This document shows positions 6,806 through 15,028 of a stretch of 32,692 nt of DNA, one piece after another. Position 1 is the stretch's first letter, and each line of letters opens with the position of its first letter. The notes below the pieces were generated by a model. The model was not told where the DNA came from and did no database searches. It saw only the letters and a list, made by a program, of their open reading frames with translations. The stretch covers positions 1 to 32,692 of the forward strand of contig JAACDG010000030.1 of the NCBI GenBank assembly GCA_009937025.1, written 5' to 3'. Both the position numbers and the translations under genes were made by a program. Source of the stretch: Methanobacteriota archaeon (GTDB lineage Archaea; Thermoplasmatota; Poseidoniia; Poseidoniales; Poseidoniaceae).

Positions 6806-8950
6806 ATGGCAAGTACAGAAGTTGCAGCAACAGTTCACTCAGAGTGGATGCAATTTGCACCACTGATTATTCTCTTGCCAATGGTGGCTTTTGCAGTCAT
6901 TTTATTCCTTGGCCGAGTGTTTAATGGTCATCCATTTTGGAAGAAGAATCTCAAGGAAGGAGGTCTCATTGCTTTGCCAGTAATGGCTGCAAGCCTCATT
7001 CTTTCCCTTTTACTCATCTCTGAATTCTTGAAAGGTAATTCAGGTGTTGACCAAATCTTCGAACAAATTGCCTGGGTGAATACTGGGATTTGGAACGGGG
7101 GTAGTACAACTGAACCGGTTTCATTTGGATTTGGAATATATGTTGACCACGTCACTGTGATGCTGCTCTTTGTTGCTGCATTCTTGTGTCTTCTCATCAA
7201 CATGTTCAGTATTGGATACATGAATACCGACCCAATCAACGATAACCGAAACCATCGGTTCTATGCTGAATTCGTATTGTTCTGTGCTGGAATGCTCGGA
7301 ATGGTTCTTGCTGATTCATTCCTGTGGTTGTTCATCTTCTGGGAGATTATGGGTCTCTGTTCTTACCTTCTCATCGGATTCTATTATGAGCGCCCAAGCG
7401 CAGCTTCTGCAGCGAAGAAAGCGTTCTTGACAACTCGTATTGGCGATGTGTTCTTGATGATTGGATTGGTCATGCTTTGGGACTTATTCGGTTCCCTTGA
7501 CTATGCAGTGGTCTTTGCTACTGAAAACATCGATGCGGTCGCAGCAACATCTGCTGGAACACTTCAATGGGCTCTCGGTTTGATGTTTATCGGTGCAGTT
7601 GGCAAATCTGCTCAATTCCCTCTTCACGTTTGGTTGCCCGACGCTATGGAAGGCCCAACTCCAGTTTCTGCTTTGATTCACGCAGCGACCATGGTCAACG
7701 CTGGTCTCTATCTTGTTGCTCGAATGTTCCCGTTCTTCGGAGCAGAATCTCTTCACGGAGAATTAGACGACCTTGCATTCATCATCGCAGCAATCGGTGG
7801 AATCACCGCTGTTATGGCAGCAGCTATCGCTTTTGTTCAAATGGATTTGAAGAAAGTCCTTGCTTACTCTACAATGAGTCAACTTGCCTATATCTTCACT
7901 GGTTTAGGATGCGCAATGTATCTGGCCAACACACTTGATTGGCACCATGACAGTGATGCCCATTACATCGTCGTTGTCGCCTTTGGAGCAGCACTGTTCC
8001 ATCTCTTCAATCACGCCATGGCGAAGGGAATGCTGTTTATGGCAAGTGGTTCAGTCATTCACGAAGTACATCATGCTCATCACCATTTACACCACGATGA
8101 CGACCACCATGACGATGACTTTGATGCTCAGTCGATGGAGAATATGGGTGGATTGGCCTCTAAAATGCCGATCACTGCTACGGCAATGTTGGTAGGTTCT
8201 GCTTCCATTATGGGGTTGCCTCTCATCGGAGGATTCTGGTCCAAAGAAGGTATCATCGCCAATGCTTGGCGAGTCGCTCAAGATGACCCACGATTCCTTC
8301 TTCCAGCTATGTGCGTTCTTCTTGGCGCTGCAATGACCGGGTTCTACATGTCAAGAATGTGGTTCAAAACCTTTGCAGGAAAACCAAACAACGAGATTGC
8401 AGCACACGTTGGTCCAACCAATACTTGGATTAAGACGCCTTTGTTTATCCTGACTTTTGTCACACTTTCTTCGATTCTTCTTGCAGGAATGGGCTTCACT
8501 CATTGGGCTGCAGATACCGAGTACAGTTTCCTTTCTGAGAAGAACATCATCGATGGTATTCTTTATGAATTGGGACATGCATTTGCAAACAGTGATTCCT
8601 TCTTCTTCATCCTCACATATGTTGCCATCTTCTTAGGTGCAGTCATTGGCCCCGGACTTGCCATGGCCCTCTACGGCGGTAAATTAGCAGAAGGTGAAGA
8701 AGCCAAGCCTTGGATGCGCCCTGTGATTGCACTCAGTGCATGGGTCAACAAGCGGTTCCATTTCGATAACAGTGCCTTTACCGAATCCAGTTTGGCTACT
8801 GCTCTTGAAAACCGACTTTACATCGATGAATATTATGACAAAGCAATGGTCAATATCGTTGCTGGATTCTCAAACAAGGTTGCTGAAGCTGATACTGAAG
8901 TTATCGATGGAACCATCAAAGCAATTGAAACAGGTTCACAATCACTTTAG
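6806..8950 (+). CDS. nuoL: NADH-quinone oxidoreductase subunit L, last helix cut off by TAG
   Basis: Distal antiporter-like proton-pumping subunit of the membrane arm, 714 residues as read. It has the core WEIMGLCSYLLIGFYY, AFLTTRIGDVFLMIG, and then GKSAQFPLHVWLPDAMEGP followed by TPVSALIHAATMVNAGLY, all hallmark stretches with the buried Lys and Glu of the proton half-channel. Residues 419-440 are a loop of ten His and seven Asp not typical of the family. The long lateral region at the C-terminus is present, but a TAG at 8948 ends the protein just before the final membrane helix, whose codons follow in frame (separate entry). Confidence 0.95.
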   Translation: MASTEVAATVHSEWMQFAPLIILLPMVAFAVILFLGRVFNGHPFWKKNLKEGGLIALPVMAASLILSLLLISEFLKGNSGVDQIFEQIAWVNTGIWNGGSTTEPVSFGFGIYVDHVTVMLLFVAAFLCLLINMFSIGYMNTDPINDNRNHRFYAEFVLFCAGMLGMVLADSFLWLFIFWEIMGLCSYLLIGFYYERPSAASAAKKAFLTTRIGDVFLMIGLVMLWDLFGSLDYAVVFATENIDAVAATSAGTLQWALGLMFIGAVGKSAQFPLHVWLPDAMEGPTPVSALIHAATMVNAGLYLVARMFPFFGAESLHGELDDLAFIIAAIGGITAVMAAAIAFVQMDLKKVLAYSTMSQLAYIFTGLGCAMYLANTLDWHHDSDAHYIVVVAFGAALFHLFNHAMAKGMLFMASGSVIHEVHHAHHHLHHDDDHHDDDFDAQSMENMGGLASKMPITATAMLVGSASIMGLPLIGGFWSKEGIIANAWRVAQDDPRFLLPAMCVLLGAAMTGFYMSRMWFKTFAGKPNNEIAAHVGPTNTWIKTPLFILTFVTLSSILLAGMGFTHWAADTEYSFLSEKNIIDGILYELGHAFANSDSFFFILTYVAIFLGAVIGPGLAMALYGGKLAEGEEAKPWMRPVIALSAWVNKRFHFDNSAFTESSLATALENRLYIDEYYDKAMVNIVAGFSNKVAEADTEVIDGTIKAIETGSQSL

Positions 8951-9052
8951 ACTGTTGTACGTTCTTGGACCACAGGTTCGGCCCGAGATTACATCCTCAT
9001 GGTTGCGGTGGGAACACTAGCGATTTTCTTGTTAATTTGGGGGGTGGCTTGA
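8948..9052 (+). pseudogene. nuoL: In-frame continuation of nuoL beyond TAG (last membrane helix)
   Basis: After TAG (8948-8950) the frame stays open for 33 codons to TGA at 9050-9052, directly followed by the nuoM ATG at 9053. It encodes TVVRSWTTGSARDYILMVAV and then GTLAIFLLIWGVA. This matches the standard end of NuoL (RxxQTGxxRxYxxxMxxG and a hydrophobic helix). A single base change would restore the frame (for example TCG or GAG to TAG). Without it nuoL-nuoM would have a 102-nt gap, out of line with the operon. The nuoM Shine-Dalgarno (GGGGGG at 9039-9044) lies inside this stretch. Confidence 0.8.
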
Positions 9053-10693
9053 ATGCAAGATTGGATTTCTATGCCTCTTGTAGGATTCCCATTGGTGGCA
9101 AGCATCGTTTTACTTGCCTTTGTTTCGAATACCAACGAATCTATGCGAAAGCGTTTGTCTGACCCAATTCGAATGGCTTCACTGCTCTTTTCATTGATTC
9201 TCTTGACCTTCACAACAGGAATGTTCTTCCAATATTTCGGAAATGTAAGTTGGGAAGGAATTTCCTTTAACAATTACGAGTTTACTCATCGCTACACGTG
9301 GATTGAATCTCTTGGTATACATTGGACTGTTGGTTTGGATGCATTGTCATTCCCAATGGTTTGGCTGACAACCTTCTTGCTTCCAGTTACCATCATCGCC
9401 ACATGGAATGAAAAGAACGGTGCTGTATATTTCCCTATTCTCTTGGCTATGGGTGGCGCTCTTATCGGTGTCTTCGTCGCACTCGACTTGTTCATGTTCT
9501 ATGGGTTCTGGGAGTTGACATTGATTCCAATGTTCTTCTTGATTCTCAAGTGGGGTGGCAAAGACCGCAAGTATGCTTCGCAGAAATTCTTCATCTACAC
9601 TTTTACTGCCTCTGTGGTCATGCTCCTTGGTTTGATTACACTCTACTTCTTCCAAGACCCCGTCAATCCATTACAGTATGCAGGTTCAATGACAGGTCGA
9701 ACCTTCGACATTCCAACCATCACTCAACACGCATTGATGGAGAACAGCAATGGAAACTGGTATCTTGGAGCAAATATTCAGAAAGTTCTGTTTGCAATGT
9801 TGATGCTTGGATTCCTTGTCAAACTTCCAGCAGTTCCATTCCACACTTGGCTGCCTGATGCTCACGTTCAAGCACCAACTGGCGGTTCGATGTTGTTGGC
9901 AGGTGTTATGTTGAAGATGGGCGCTTATGGAATGTTTAGACTTCCAATCAGTCTCTTCCCTCACGCATTACAATACTTCCAATTCGTTCTGATGACCATT
10001 GGAATGGTCTCACTGGTTTGGGGCGCCATCGTCTGTCTTGGACAAACGAATCTCAAGAAAATGGTTGCCTATTCTTCAGTCTCTCACATGGGAGTCATTC
10101 TCATCGGTATCGCTACAATGCAACCAATGGGATGGGCAGCCGCACTGTTCATGATGTTCGCTCACGGAATCATCAGCCCAATGCTGTTCGCAGTATGTGG
10201 TGCATTCAAACACCATTACCACAGCATGGAAATTGGCGCTATGCGTGGAATGGCAAAACATTCGCCTTGGCTTGCTACATCGATGATGTTCGCTTGGATG
10301 GCTTCTCTTGGCCTGCCTCTCTTGGCAGGGTTTGTTGCAGAGTTGATGATGCTCATTGCACTGTGGTATTTCCTTGTCGCAGAAGGATGGAGCGTCTTTT
10401 GGATGGTCGGACCAGCCTTGGTCCTGGCCGTTACTGCAGCCTACTACCTTTGGTCGATGCAACGCACGATCTTTGAAGGCGGAGATGAAACACAACCACC
10501 GACTTCTTTGGATGGAGAGCCTATCCCAGACATCGCAAACCCTGAGAAGTTAGCGATGATTATTCTGGCGTTATTCACCATTGTCTTTGGTGTCATGCCT
10601 TGGATTGCATTGGATATGATGCACGATTGGACGATTCAAATTTTCGAAGGATTGATTTTACCGATTCTTGGTGGTTTTAATGGAGGTGCCTGA
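9053..10693 (+). CDS. nuoM: NADH-quinone oxidoreductase subunit M
   Basis: Antiporter-like proton-pumping subunit, 546 residues with about 14 membrane helices. Key stretches are ALDLFMFYGFWELTLIPMFF with the conserved Glu, the PAVPFHTWLPDAHVQAPTGG region with LLAGVMLKMGAYGMFR after it (buried Lys), and LGQTNLKKMVAYSSVSHMG. The length is slightly above the bacterial norm (about 500), with some extra in loops. The stop TGA is one base from the nuoN ATG, and GGAGGTG of the nuoM end serves as the nuoN ribosome binding site. Confidence 0.97.
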   Translation: MQDWISMPLVGFPLVASIVLLAFVSNTNESMRKRLSDPIRMASLLFSLILLTFTTGMFFQYFGNVSWEGISFNNYEFTHRYTWIESLGIHWTVGLDALSFPMVWLTTFLLPVTIIATWNEKNGAVYFPILLAMGGALIGVFVALDLFMFYGFWELTLIPMFFLILKWGGKDRKYASQKFFIYTFTASVVMLLGLITLYFFQDPVNPLQYAGSMTGRTFDIPTITQHALMENSNGNWYLGANIQKVLFAMLMLGFLVKLPAVPFHTWLPDAHVQAPTGGSMLLAGVMLKMGAYGMFRLPISLFPHALQYFQFVLMTIGMVSLVWGAIVCLGQTNLKKMVAYSSVSHMGVILIGIATMQPMGWAAALFMMFAHGIISPMLFAVCGAFKHHYHSMEIGAMRGMAKHSPWLATSMMFAWMASLGLPLLAGFVAELMMLIALWYFLVAEGWSVFWMVGPALVLAVTAAYYLWSMQRTIFEGGDETQPPTSLDGEPIPDIANPEKLAMIILALFTIVFGVMPWIALDMMHDWTIQIFEGLILPILGGFNGGA

Positions 10694-10694
10694 A

Positions 10695-12419
10695 ATGTCT
10701 AAATTGACCACAGTCGAACCTTTTGGTGATGGATTTGTTAGTGCTCTCTGCCCTGAATTGATGTTGTTCGCTGGAATGCTGTTGTTGATTCTTATTCCGA
10801 ATTTGGGACGAGGAACATTCCGTATCCCCGGCACTCAACTTCGGCTGCCTTGGCTCTTAGGTGGTACACGGTTCAAATTTACCAGCGACCCTCGGTTGCC
10901 AGCATGGATTGCTTCAATCACACTTGGTGGCGCCTTTTTGAATGTTCTTTACATCTTTAGTCAAGGGCTTGAACGTGTGAGTATTGTTTCTGAATCCGGC
11001 AAGGAATTACTTCTGGTCAATGGATTCAGTCGTATTTTTGAATTGATTTTCTTCGGAGCTTTAGCCTTGGCTGCATTCTCAAGTATGAATCGGCTTCAAG
11101 TCAAGGGCATCGGTTCGAAAGTAACAGAGCAAGAGTTGTATAACAACCGAAGACAAGCCGACTTCTACATTCTCATGGTTACCTGTGCACTTGGAATGTC
11201 GGTTGTCGCACTTGCGCAAGACTTGTTTGTTTTGTTCATCGGCCTTGAACTTGCTTCGTTCTCAACATATGTTCTTGTTGCATTCCTTAAGGAATCGAAA
11301 GTTGGTGTCGAATCTGGCATGAAGTATTTTATCGTCGGTTCAGTTGCTTCAGGCGTTGGTCTTTACGGCCTTTCAATGCTCTATCTATGGGCAGGTTCGC
11401 TTCAATTCACTGTTCTCGCTGCGACCTTTGCTGAATCTGGAACCACCGCTCTACCGCTTATTGGAATCGGCTTTGTTTTGGTTGGATTTGGATTCAAAGT
11501 GAGTGCAGCACCGTTCCACTTTGCAGCACCAGATGCTTATGCTGGTGCGACCAGTCCAGTTGCTGGTGTTCTTGCAACAGCAAGTAAGGCCATGGGAATG
11601 ATTGGCTTGGTTCGAATGCTGTTGATTGTTGCAGCGCCTGAATCCAGTGATGGCAGTGCAGTTTGGCTTGTCTGTCTTGGAGCTATGGCGGCTATTACCA
11701 TGACATGGGGCAACCTTGCTGCTCTTGGAAGCGATAATCCAAAGCGAATGCTGGCATATTCATCTGTAGCACATGCTGGCTACATGTTGGCTGCATTAAC
11801 GGCAGTTGGAGCATGGAACTGGGATGCAGCGGTCTCTGGTGATGCCAGTGCAGCAGCCGTTGCCGTTATGACAGCCCTTCTCTTCCACCTCGTGGTCTTG
11901 GTCGCCTTCAAACTCGGTGCTTTCCTTGTGCTTTCCATTCTCGAATCAGAAGGTGGGGCCTCTCGTCTCTCTTCACTTGGTGGATTAGCCAAGAGAGAAC
12001 CGCTTCTCGCTGTTGCTATGTTCATCTTCATGATTTCACTTGCCGGCGTCCCTCCAATGGCTGGATTCCTATCGAAATTACTTGTCATCATGGGAATCGT
12101 TCGTGTTGCTGTAGGCGACATGGGTGCAGAAATTGCTGATGGCGGAATATATGCTCTTGGAGATATGCATTGGGTTTGGTGGCTCGCGTTGTTGATGGTT
12201 ATCAATTCCGCCATTTCAGTGTTCTATTACCTCCGTGTTGTTGTTGTCATGTTCTTTGAAGAACCTGAAGAAGGACGTGAAGGGCCTCTACCAAATGGTT
12301 GGCAAGTGCGTGTTGCCATTCTTGCTTGTGTCCTCACCACTGTGTTGGTGGGCATCGCCGGAGATTCGCTCATCCGTTTGTGTGAAATGGCTGCTCAAAG
12401 TCTCAACTACAACTGGTGA
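10695..12419 (+). CDS. nuoN: NADH-quinone oxidoreductase subunit N
   Basis: Third antiporter-like subunit, 574 residues, last gene of the operon. Family landmarks are FIGLELASFSTYVLVAFLKE, FKVSAAPFHFAAPDAYAGAT, SPVAGVLATASKAMG with a buried Lys, and DNPKRMLAYSSVAHAGYMLA. An insert of about 35 residues after the second helix (TFRIPGTQLRLPWLLGGTRF and following) makes it longer than E. coli NuoN (485). The start at 10695 follows GGAGGTG; an in-frame ATG at 10668 lies inside nuoM and is rejected. No nuoE, nuoF or nuoG follows, so the electron donor is likely ferredoxin or another carrier rather than NADH. Confidence 0.96.
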   Translation: MSKLTTVEPFGDGFVSALCPELMLFAGMLLLILIPNLGRGTFRIPGTQLRLPWLLGGTRFKFTSDPRLPAWIASITLGGAFLNVLYIFSQGLERVSIVSESGKELLLVNGFSRIFELIFFGALALAAFSSMNRLQVKGIGSKVTEQELYNNRRQADFYILMVTCALGMSVVALAQDLFVLFIGLELASFSTYVLVAFLKESKVGVESGMKYFIVGSVASGVGLYGLSMLYLWAGSLQFTVLAATFAESGTTALPLIGIGFVLVGFGFKVSAAPFHFAAPDAYAGATSPVAGVLATASKAMGMIGLVRMLLIVAAPESSDGSAVWLVCLGAMAAITMTWGNLAALGSDNPKRMLAYSSVAHAGYMLAALTAVGAWNWDAAVSGDASAAAVAVMTALLFHLVVLVAFKLGAFLVLSILESEGGASRLSSLGGLAKREPLLAVAMFIFMISLAGVPPMAGFLSKLLVIMGIVRVAVGDMGAEIADGGIYALGDMHWVWWLALLMVINSAISVFYYLRVVVVMFFEEPEEGREGPLPNGWQVRVAILACVLTTVLVGIAGDSLIRLCEMAAQSLNYNW

Positions 12420-12441
12420 AGTTAACCAAAATCCAATAAAC

Positions 12442-12473
12442 GCCTTATTGCGACACAGTAAGAGGCTTTTTTT
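12442..12473 (+). terminator. Likely terminator of the nuo operon
   Basis: GCCTTA (12442-12447) and TAAGAGGC (12459-12466) form an imperfect hairpin followed directly by seven T (12467-12473). The T-run is the main archaeal termination signal. It lies 23 nt after the nuoN stop and before the aIF1A ribosome binding site. Confidence 0.6.
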
Positions 12474-12524
12474 GGGTGCTGTATTCAAGAAGGGTCGGCT
12501 GTTGGGCTGAATAGGTGAGGCTGA

Positions 12525-13214
12525 TTGGGTCGACGTTATGAAGAAAAAGTGGACATAGAAGAGCTTGCTCGTCTTGAAAACCCTGAAGACTCTTCTGGAG
12601 GCAAAATCCGTGTCAAAATGCCAAACCGAAAAATCAACGAAATGTTTGCTTTTGCTGAACAAATTCTCGGCGGTCGTCGAGTCACCGTTTTATGTGAAGA
12701 TGGTGAAACGCGTATGGCCCGTATTCCAGGTAAAATGCGCCGTCGACAATGGGTCCGTGATGGCGATTTGATTATTGTCTGGCCCTGGGACTTTCAAGAT
12801 TCAAAAGCAGATGTCAAGCACCGTTATTCGAAAACACAAGCCATGTATCTCTCTCGTAAAGGCGTCTTGCCAAAGGAACTTGATTTCTTTGGAATGAATA
12901 CGGCAAGCGATGATGACGACGATGAATTCTCAGACACTTTTGGTTCAGTAGATGCTCCGGAAGTTGAAGAAGACGAGATGGCTGCTAACGCAGATTCGGA
13001 TGGTGAAGAAGATGACTTGTTTGGTTCAGATGGCGACGATGACGAAGATGATTTGTTTGGTTCAGATGACGACGATGAAGCATCTTCGGAAGAAACAGTT
13101 GCCGAAGAAGTCGTTGAAGAAGAACCCCATGTTCCCGTTGAAGAATATCCTGCTGAAGACGAAGAGAGCAAAGACGACGATGATGATGACGACCTTGAAG
13201 CCTTATTTGGCTGA
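12525..13214 (+). CDS. eif1A: Translation initiation factor aIF1A with long acidic tail
   Basis: OB-fold initiation factor that binds the A-site region of the small ribosomal subunit. Residues 28-112 hold the family core: RVKMPNRKINEMFAFAEQIL, RVTVLCEDGETRMARIPGKM, RRRQWVRDGDLIIVWPWDF, and YSKTQAMYLSRKG. The start is TTG at 12525, supported by GGTGAGG at 12514-12520; the archaeal N-terminus MGRR fits. Usual archaeal proteins end near residue 110. Here residues 128-229 form a strongly acidic tail with a repeated DDLFGSD and the ending DLEALFG. The tail recalls the acidic C-terminus of eukaryotic eIF1A that contacts eIF5B, but this similarity is inferred, not shown. It sits upstream of RIO1. 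Confidence 0.95.
   Translation: MGRRYEEKVDIEELARLENPEDSSGGKIRVKMPNRKINEMFAFAEQILGGRRVTVLCEDGETRMARIPGKMRRRQWVRDGDLIIVWPWDFQDSKADVKHRYSKTQAMYLSRKGVLPKELDFFGMNTASDDDDDEFSDTFGSVDAPEVEEDEMAANADSDGEEDDLFGSDGDDDEDDLFGSDDDDEASSEETVAEEVVEEEPHVPVEEYPAEDEESKDDDDDDDLEALFG
13011..13082 (+). repeat. 36-bp tandem repeat within the aIF1A tail
   Basis: Two units of 36 bp (13011-13046 and 13047-13082), each coding for DDLFGSD plus five further acidic or small residues. The copies differ at a few third positions and near the end. A degenerate related stretch (TTTTGGTTCAG) lies near 12939. Likely a source of length change in the tail. Confidence 0.75.
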
Positions 13215-13245
13215 AACCGTATGATGCGTGACCGTGGGTGTGCGT

Positions 13246-14256
13246 ATGGTAAAAAACAACGACTGGGATGACGAGTTGGGTTCCAACAAACGTCAGCGTA
13301 AGCGTCGTCGTCAGCACAGACAACCGCGCAAAGATGATGCTTCTGAACAACGTAAGGATGAAGATTTTGCCAAATCGGAACAAGACCATTTCCTCAGTAA
13401 TCTCGAAGCAAAGTCGGGCACCTTCAAATGGATGAAAGAAGATCGTTACAAACGAATGTTCAGAGATATTGAGTCCAAAATCCAAGGCGCTATCGGTGCT
13501 GGGACATACGATTGGGTTGACCGTAGAGTCTTCGACCAGGTGTTTGACCGAATGACACTCATGTCATTGTACAAATTGATGAAAGGTGGTGTCATTGATA
13601 CGCTTGATTTCCCTATCGCTCGTGGTAAAGAGGCTCACGTATTCCATGCTACTGATATCGATGGAAAAACAGTGGCAGTCAAAATTTTTCACACTTCGAA
13701 TGCGGTCTTCAAAAACCTGATACAATATATCGAGGGCGACCGACGATTTGGAGGCTTACGCCGCCGTCATCGAGACCTTGTGGATATATGGGTTCGCAAA
13801 GAGCATCGAAATCTCTCAAGGCTTGCACGTTGGGGTTTGAATGTCCCGAAGCCAATTGGAATTCATAAGAACGTCTTGGTGATGGAATATTTGGGGACTG
13901 AAGTTTCAGCCTCTCCTAAACTTCGAGAAGTTCATGTCGAGAATCCAGAAGTTGTGTATGATGATTTACTTCAATTTTTGGCGATTTGTTGGCAAAAAGC
14001 AAATTTGGTTCATGGTGATTTTTCACCTTACAATATCCTTTGGCACAACGATGCTGCTGTGGTCATTGATGTGGGGCAAGCAGTCATAAAGACGCATCCA
14101 AAGGCTCAAGAGTTCTTGGTAAGAGATGTAACTCGGTTGGTCGAATGGGCTACTAAAAACGGTATCGAAATCTCTCTTGCAGAGGCTATGTATGAAGTAC
14201 TCAATATGGATGTAGACCACATAGAACCTGTTGCCTTTTCAGATGAAGAAGAATAA
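13246..14256 (+). CDS. rio1: RIO1-type atypical serine kinase
   Basis: Protein kinase/ATPase of the RIO1 family, which acts in late small-subunit maturation. The 336-residue protein has a basic, Lys/Arg-rich start and acidic end, and the RIO fold: GKEAHVFHA nucleotide loop (about 127-135), VAVKIF with the ATP-binding Lys146, LVHGDFSPYNIL with catalytic Asp258 and Asn263, and the metal-binding IDVGQAV (Asp275) in place of DFG. The following KTHPKAQEFLVRDVTRLVEW is typical of RIO1. The ATG at 13246 is preferred; GTG at 13228 is possible. It follows aIF1A closely and converges with the KH protein with no bases between the two stops. Confidence 0.94.
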   Translation: MVKNNDWDDELGSNKRQRKRRRQHRQPRKDDASEQRKDEDFAKSEQDHFLSNLEAKSGTFKWMKEDRYKRMFRDIESKIQGAIGAGTYDWVDRRVFDQVFDRMTLMSLYKLMKGGVIDTLDFPIARGKEAHVFHATDIDGKTVAVKIFHTSNAVFKNLIQYIEGDRRFGGLRRRHRDLVDIWVRKEHRNLSRLARWGLNVPKPIGIHKNVLVMEYLGTEVSASPKLREVHVENPEVVYDDLLQFLAICWQKANLVHGDFSPYNILWHNDAAVVIDVGQAVIKTHPKAQEFLVRDVTRLVEWATKNGIEISLAEAMYEVLNMDVDHIEPVAFSDEEE

Positions 14257-15003
14257 TCATTCTTCTTCCCAACTAACATCTTCATCTTCAGCAAGTTCCA
14301 TCATATCTGTGACAGCCGCAGCATCTTCAGGGTCGACTTGAGATGCACGCATACGTCGAGAGCGACGTTGAGCAAGGTCGGAAAGACCCGGAACTAATTC
14401 TTCGAAACCAGCTGCAGGCATCTTCATATCTTCTTTGATTTCAATTGATTCAAGTTGTCGATTTGAAAGACGAGAACGTCGTCGGTCTCGTTCGAGGAAA
14501 TTGAGAACAGTTCCGTGCTCAGCACCACCAGCAATCATTTCGACCGCTTGGCGGGCTGCGGCCAACCCCTCCTCTTCTCCAACCAAAACAACCGTTGAAT
14601 TGTAAATGGTGATTTGAGTATCTGTGAGGCCTTCAATTAATTTCCGAATTTTTCCATCACTACCGATGATACGTCCGCGAATTCGGCGTTGTTGATTTGA
14701 CCTTTTACCAACGTATTTCCGAATATCGACCAATTCGAAAAAGTGATGGTCATCGAGCAATTGAATCGCTGCCTTTGGAGCCATTCCTCGGCCAATTGCT
14801 TTGATAACATTTGGTAATTTCATGGCCTTAACAGGGTCGTATGTTCCCGGTTCACCCCATACCACTTCGACATCTCCTGTTTCAGAATCGATGTTAAATT
14901 CTTTACAGCCTGAAGCAAACCTCAACGATTTTGCTGTCGCTCCTTTAACTCCAATAAGAACCGCAATTCGGTTCATGGGTACACGAGGTAGCGGTTGGCG
15001 CAT
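14257..15003 (-). CDS. KH-domain ribosome-assembly protein (Dim2/Pno1-like)
   Basis: The 248-residue protein has two KH domains. The first (about 7-60) holds VPMNRIAVLIGVKGATAKSL with a GVKG loop, and the second (about 108-165) RRIRGRIIGSDGKIRKLIEG with a GSDG loop. This pair is that of archaeal Dim2/Pno1, which binds the 3' end of pre-16S rRNA and works with RIO1 and aIF2. The tail (190-248) is longer than usual and ends acidic (DEDVSWEEE). The start at 15003 is chosen because it matches the family N-terminus and lies 25 nt after the upstream stop; longer in-frame starts would overlap the preceding gene. aIF1A, RIO1 and Dim2 are commonly clustered in archaea. Confidence 0.9.
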   Translation of the reverse strand: MRQPLPRVPMNRIAVLIGVKGATAKSLRFASGCKEFNIDSETGDVEVVWGEPGTYDPVKAMKLPNVIKAIGRGMAPKAAIQLLDDHHFFELVDIRKYVGKRSNQQRRIRGRIIGSDGKIRKLIEGLTDTQITIYNSTVVLVGEEEGLAAARQAVEMIAGGAEHGTVLNFLERDRRRSRLSNRQLESIEIKEDMKMPAAGFEELVPGLSDLAQRRSRRMRASQVDPEDAAAVTDMMELAEDEDVSWEEE

Positions 15004-15028
15004 GGCCAATCCTGTGGCCGACCTCTTT

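Noticed and set aside
8060-8125. His/Asp-rich stretch as low-quality sequence
   Set aside because: The reading frame is kept on both sides and codons vary (CAT/CAC, GAT/GAC), so it looks like real coding sequence.
8948-8950. TAG in nuoL as a pyrrolysine codon
   Set aside because: No pyl genes are in the window, two other genes here end normally with TAG (25810 and 28299), and the partner case in nuoI uses TAA.
5823-8950. Genome-wide reassignment of TAA or TAG to sense
   Set aside because: RIO1, the CARDB protein, FkbM, dus and others end with TAA or TAG at the expected family ends, so both still act as stops.
12824-13171. Ser-rich reading frame opposite the aIF1A tail
   Set aside because: It is the antisense shadow of the Asp/Glu codons of the acidic tail and has no ribosome binding site or family match.
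13228-13245. GTG at 13228 as the RIO1 start
   Set aside because: ATG at 13246 has GGGTG five bases upstream and gives a normal N-terminus; the GTG adds six residues without support.
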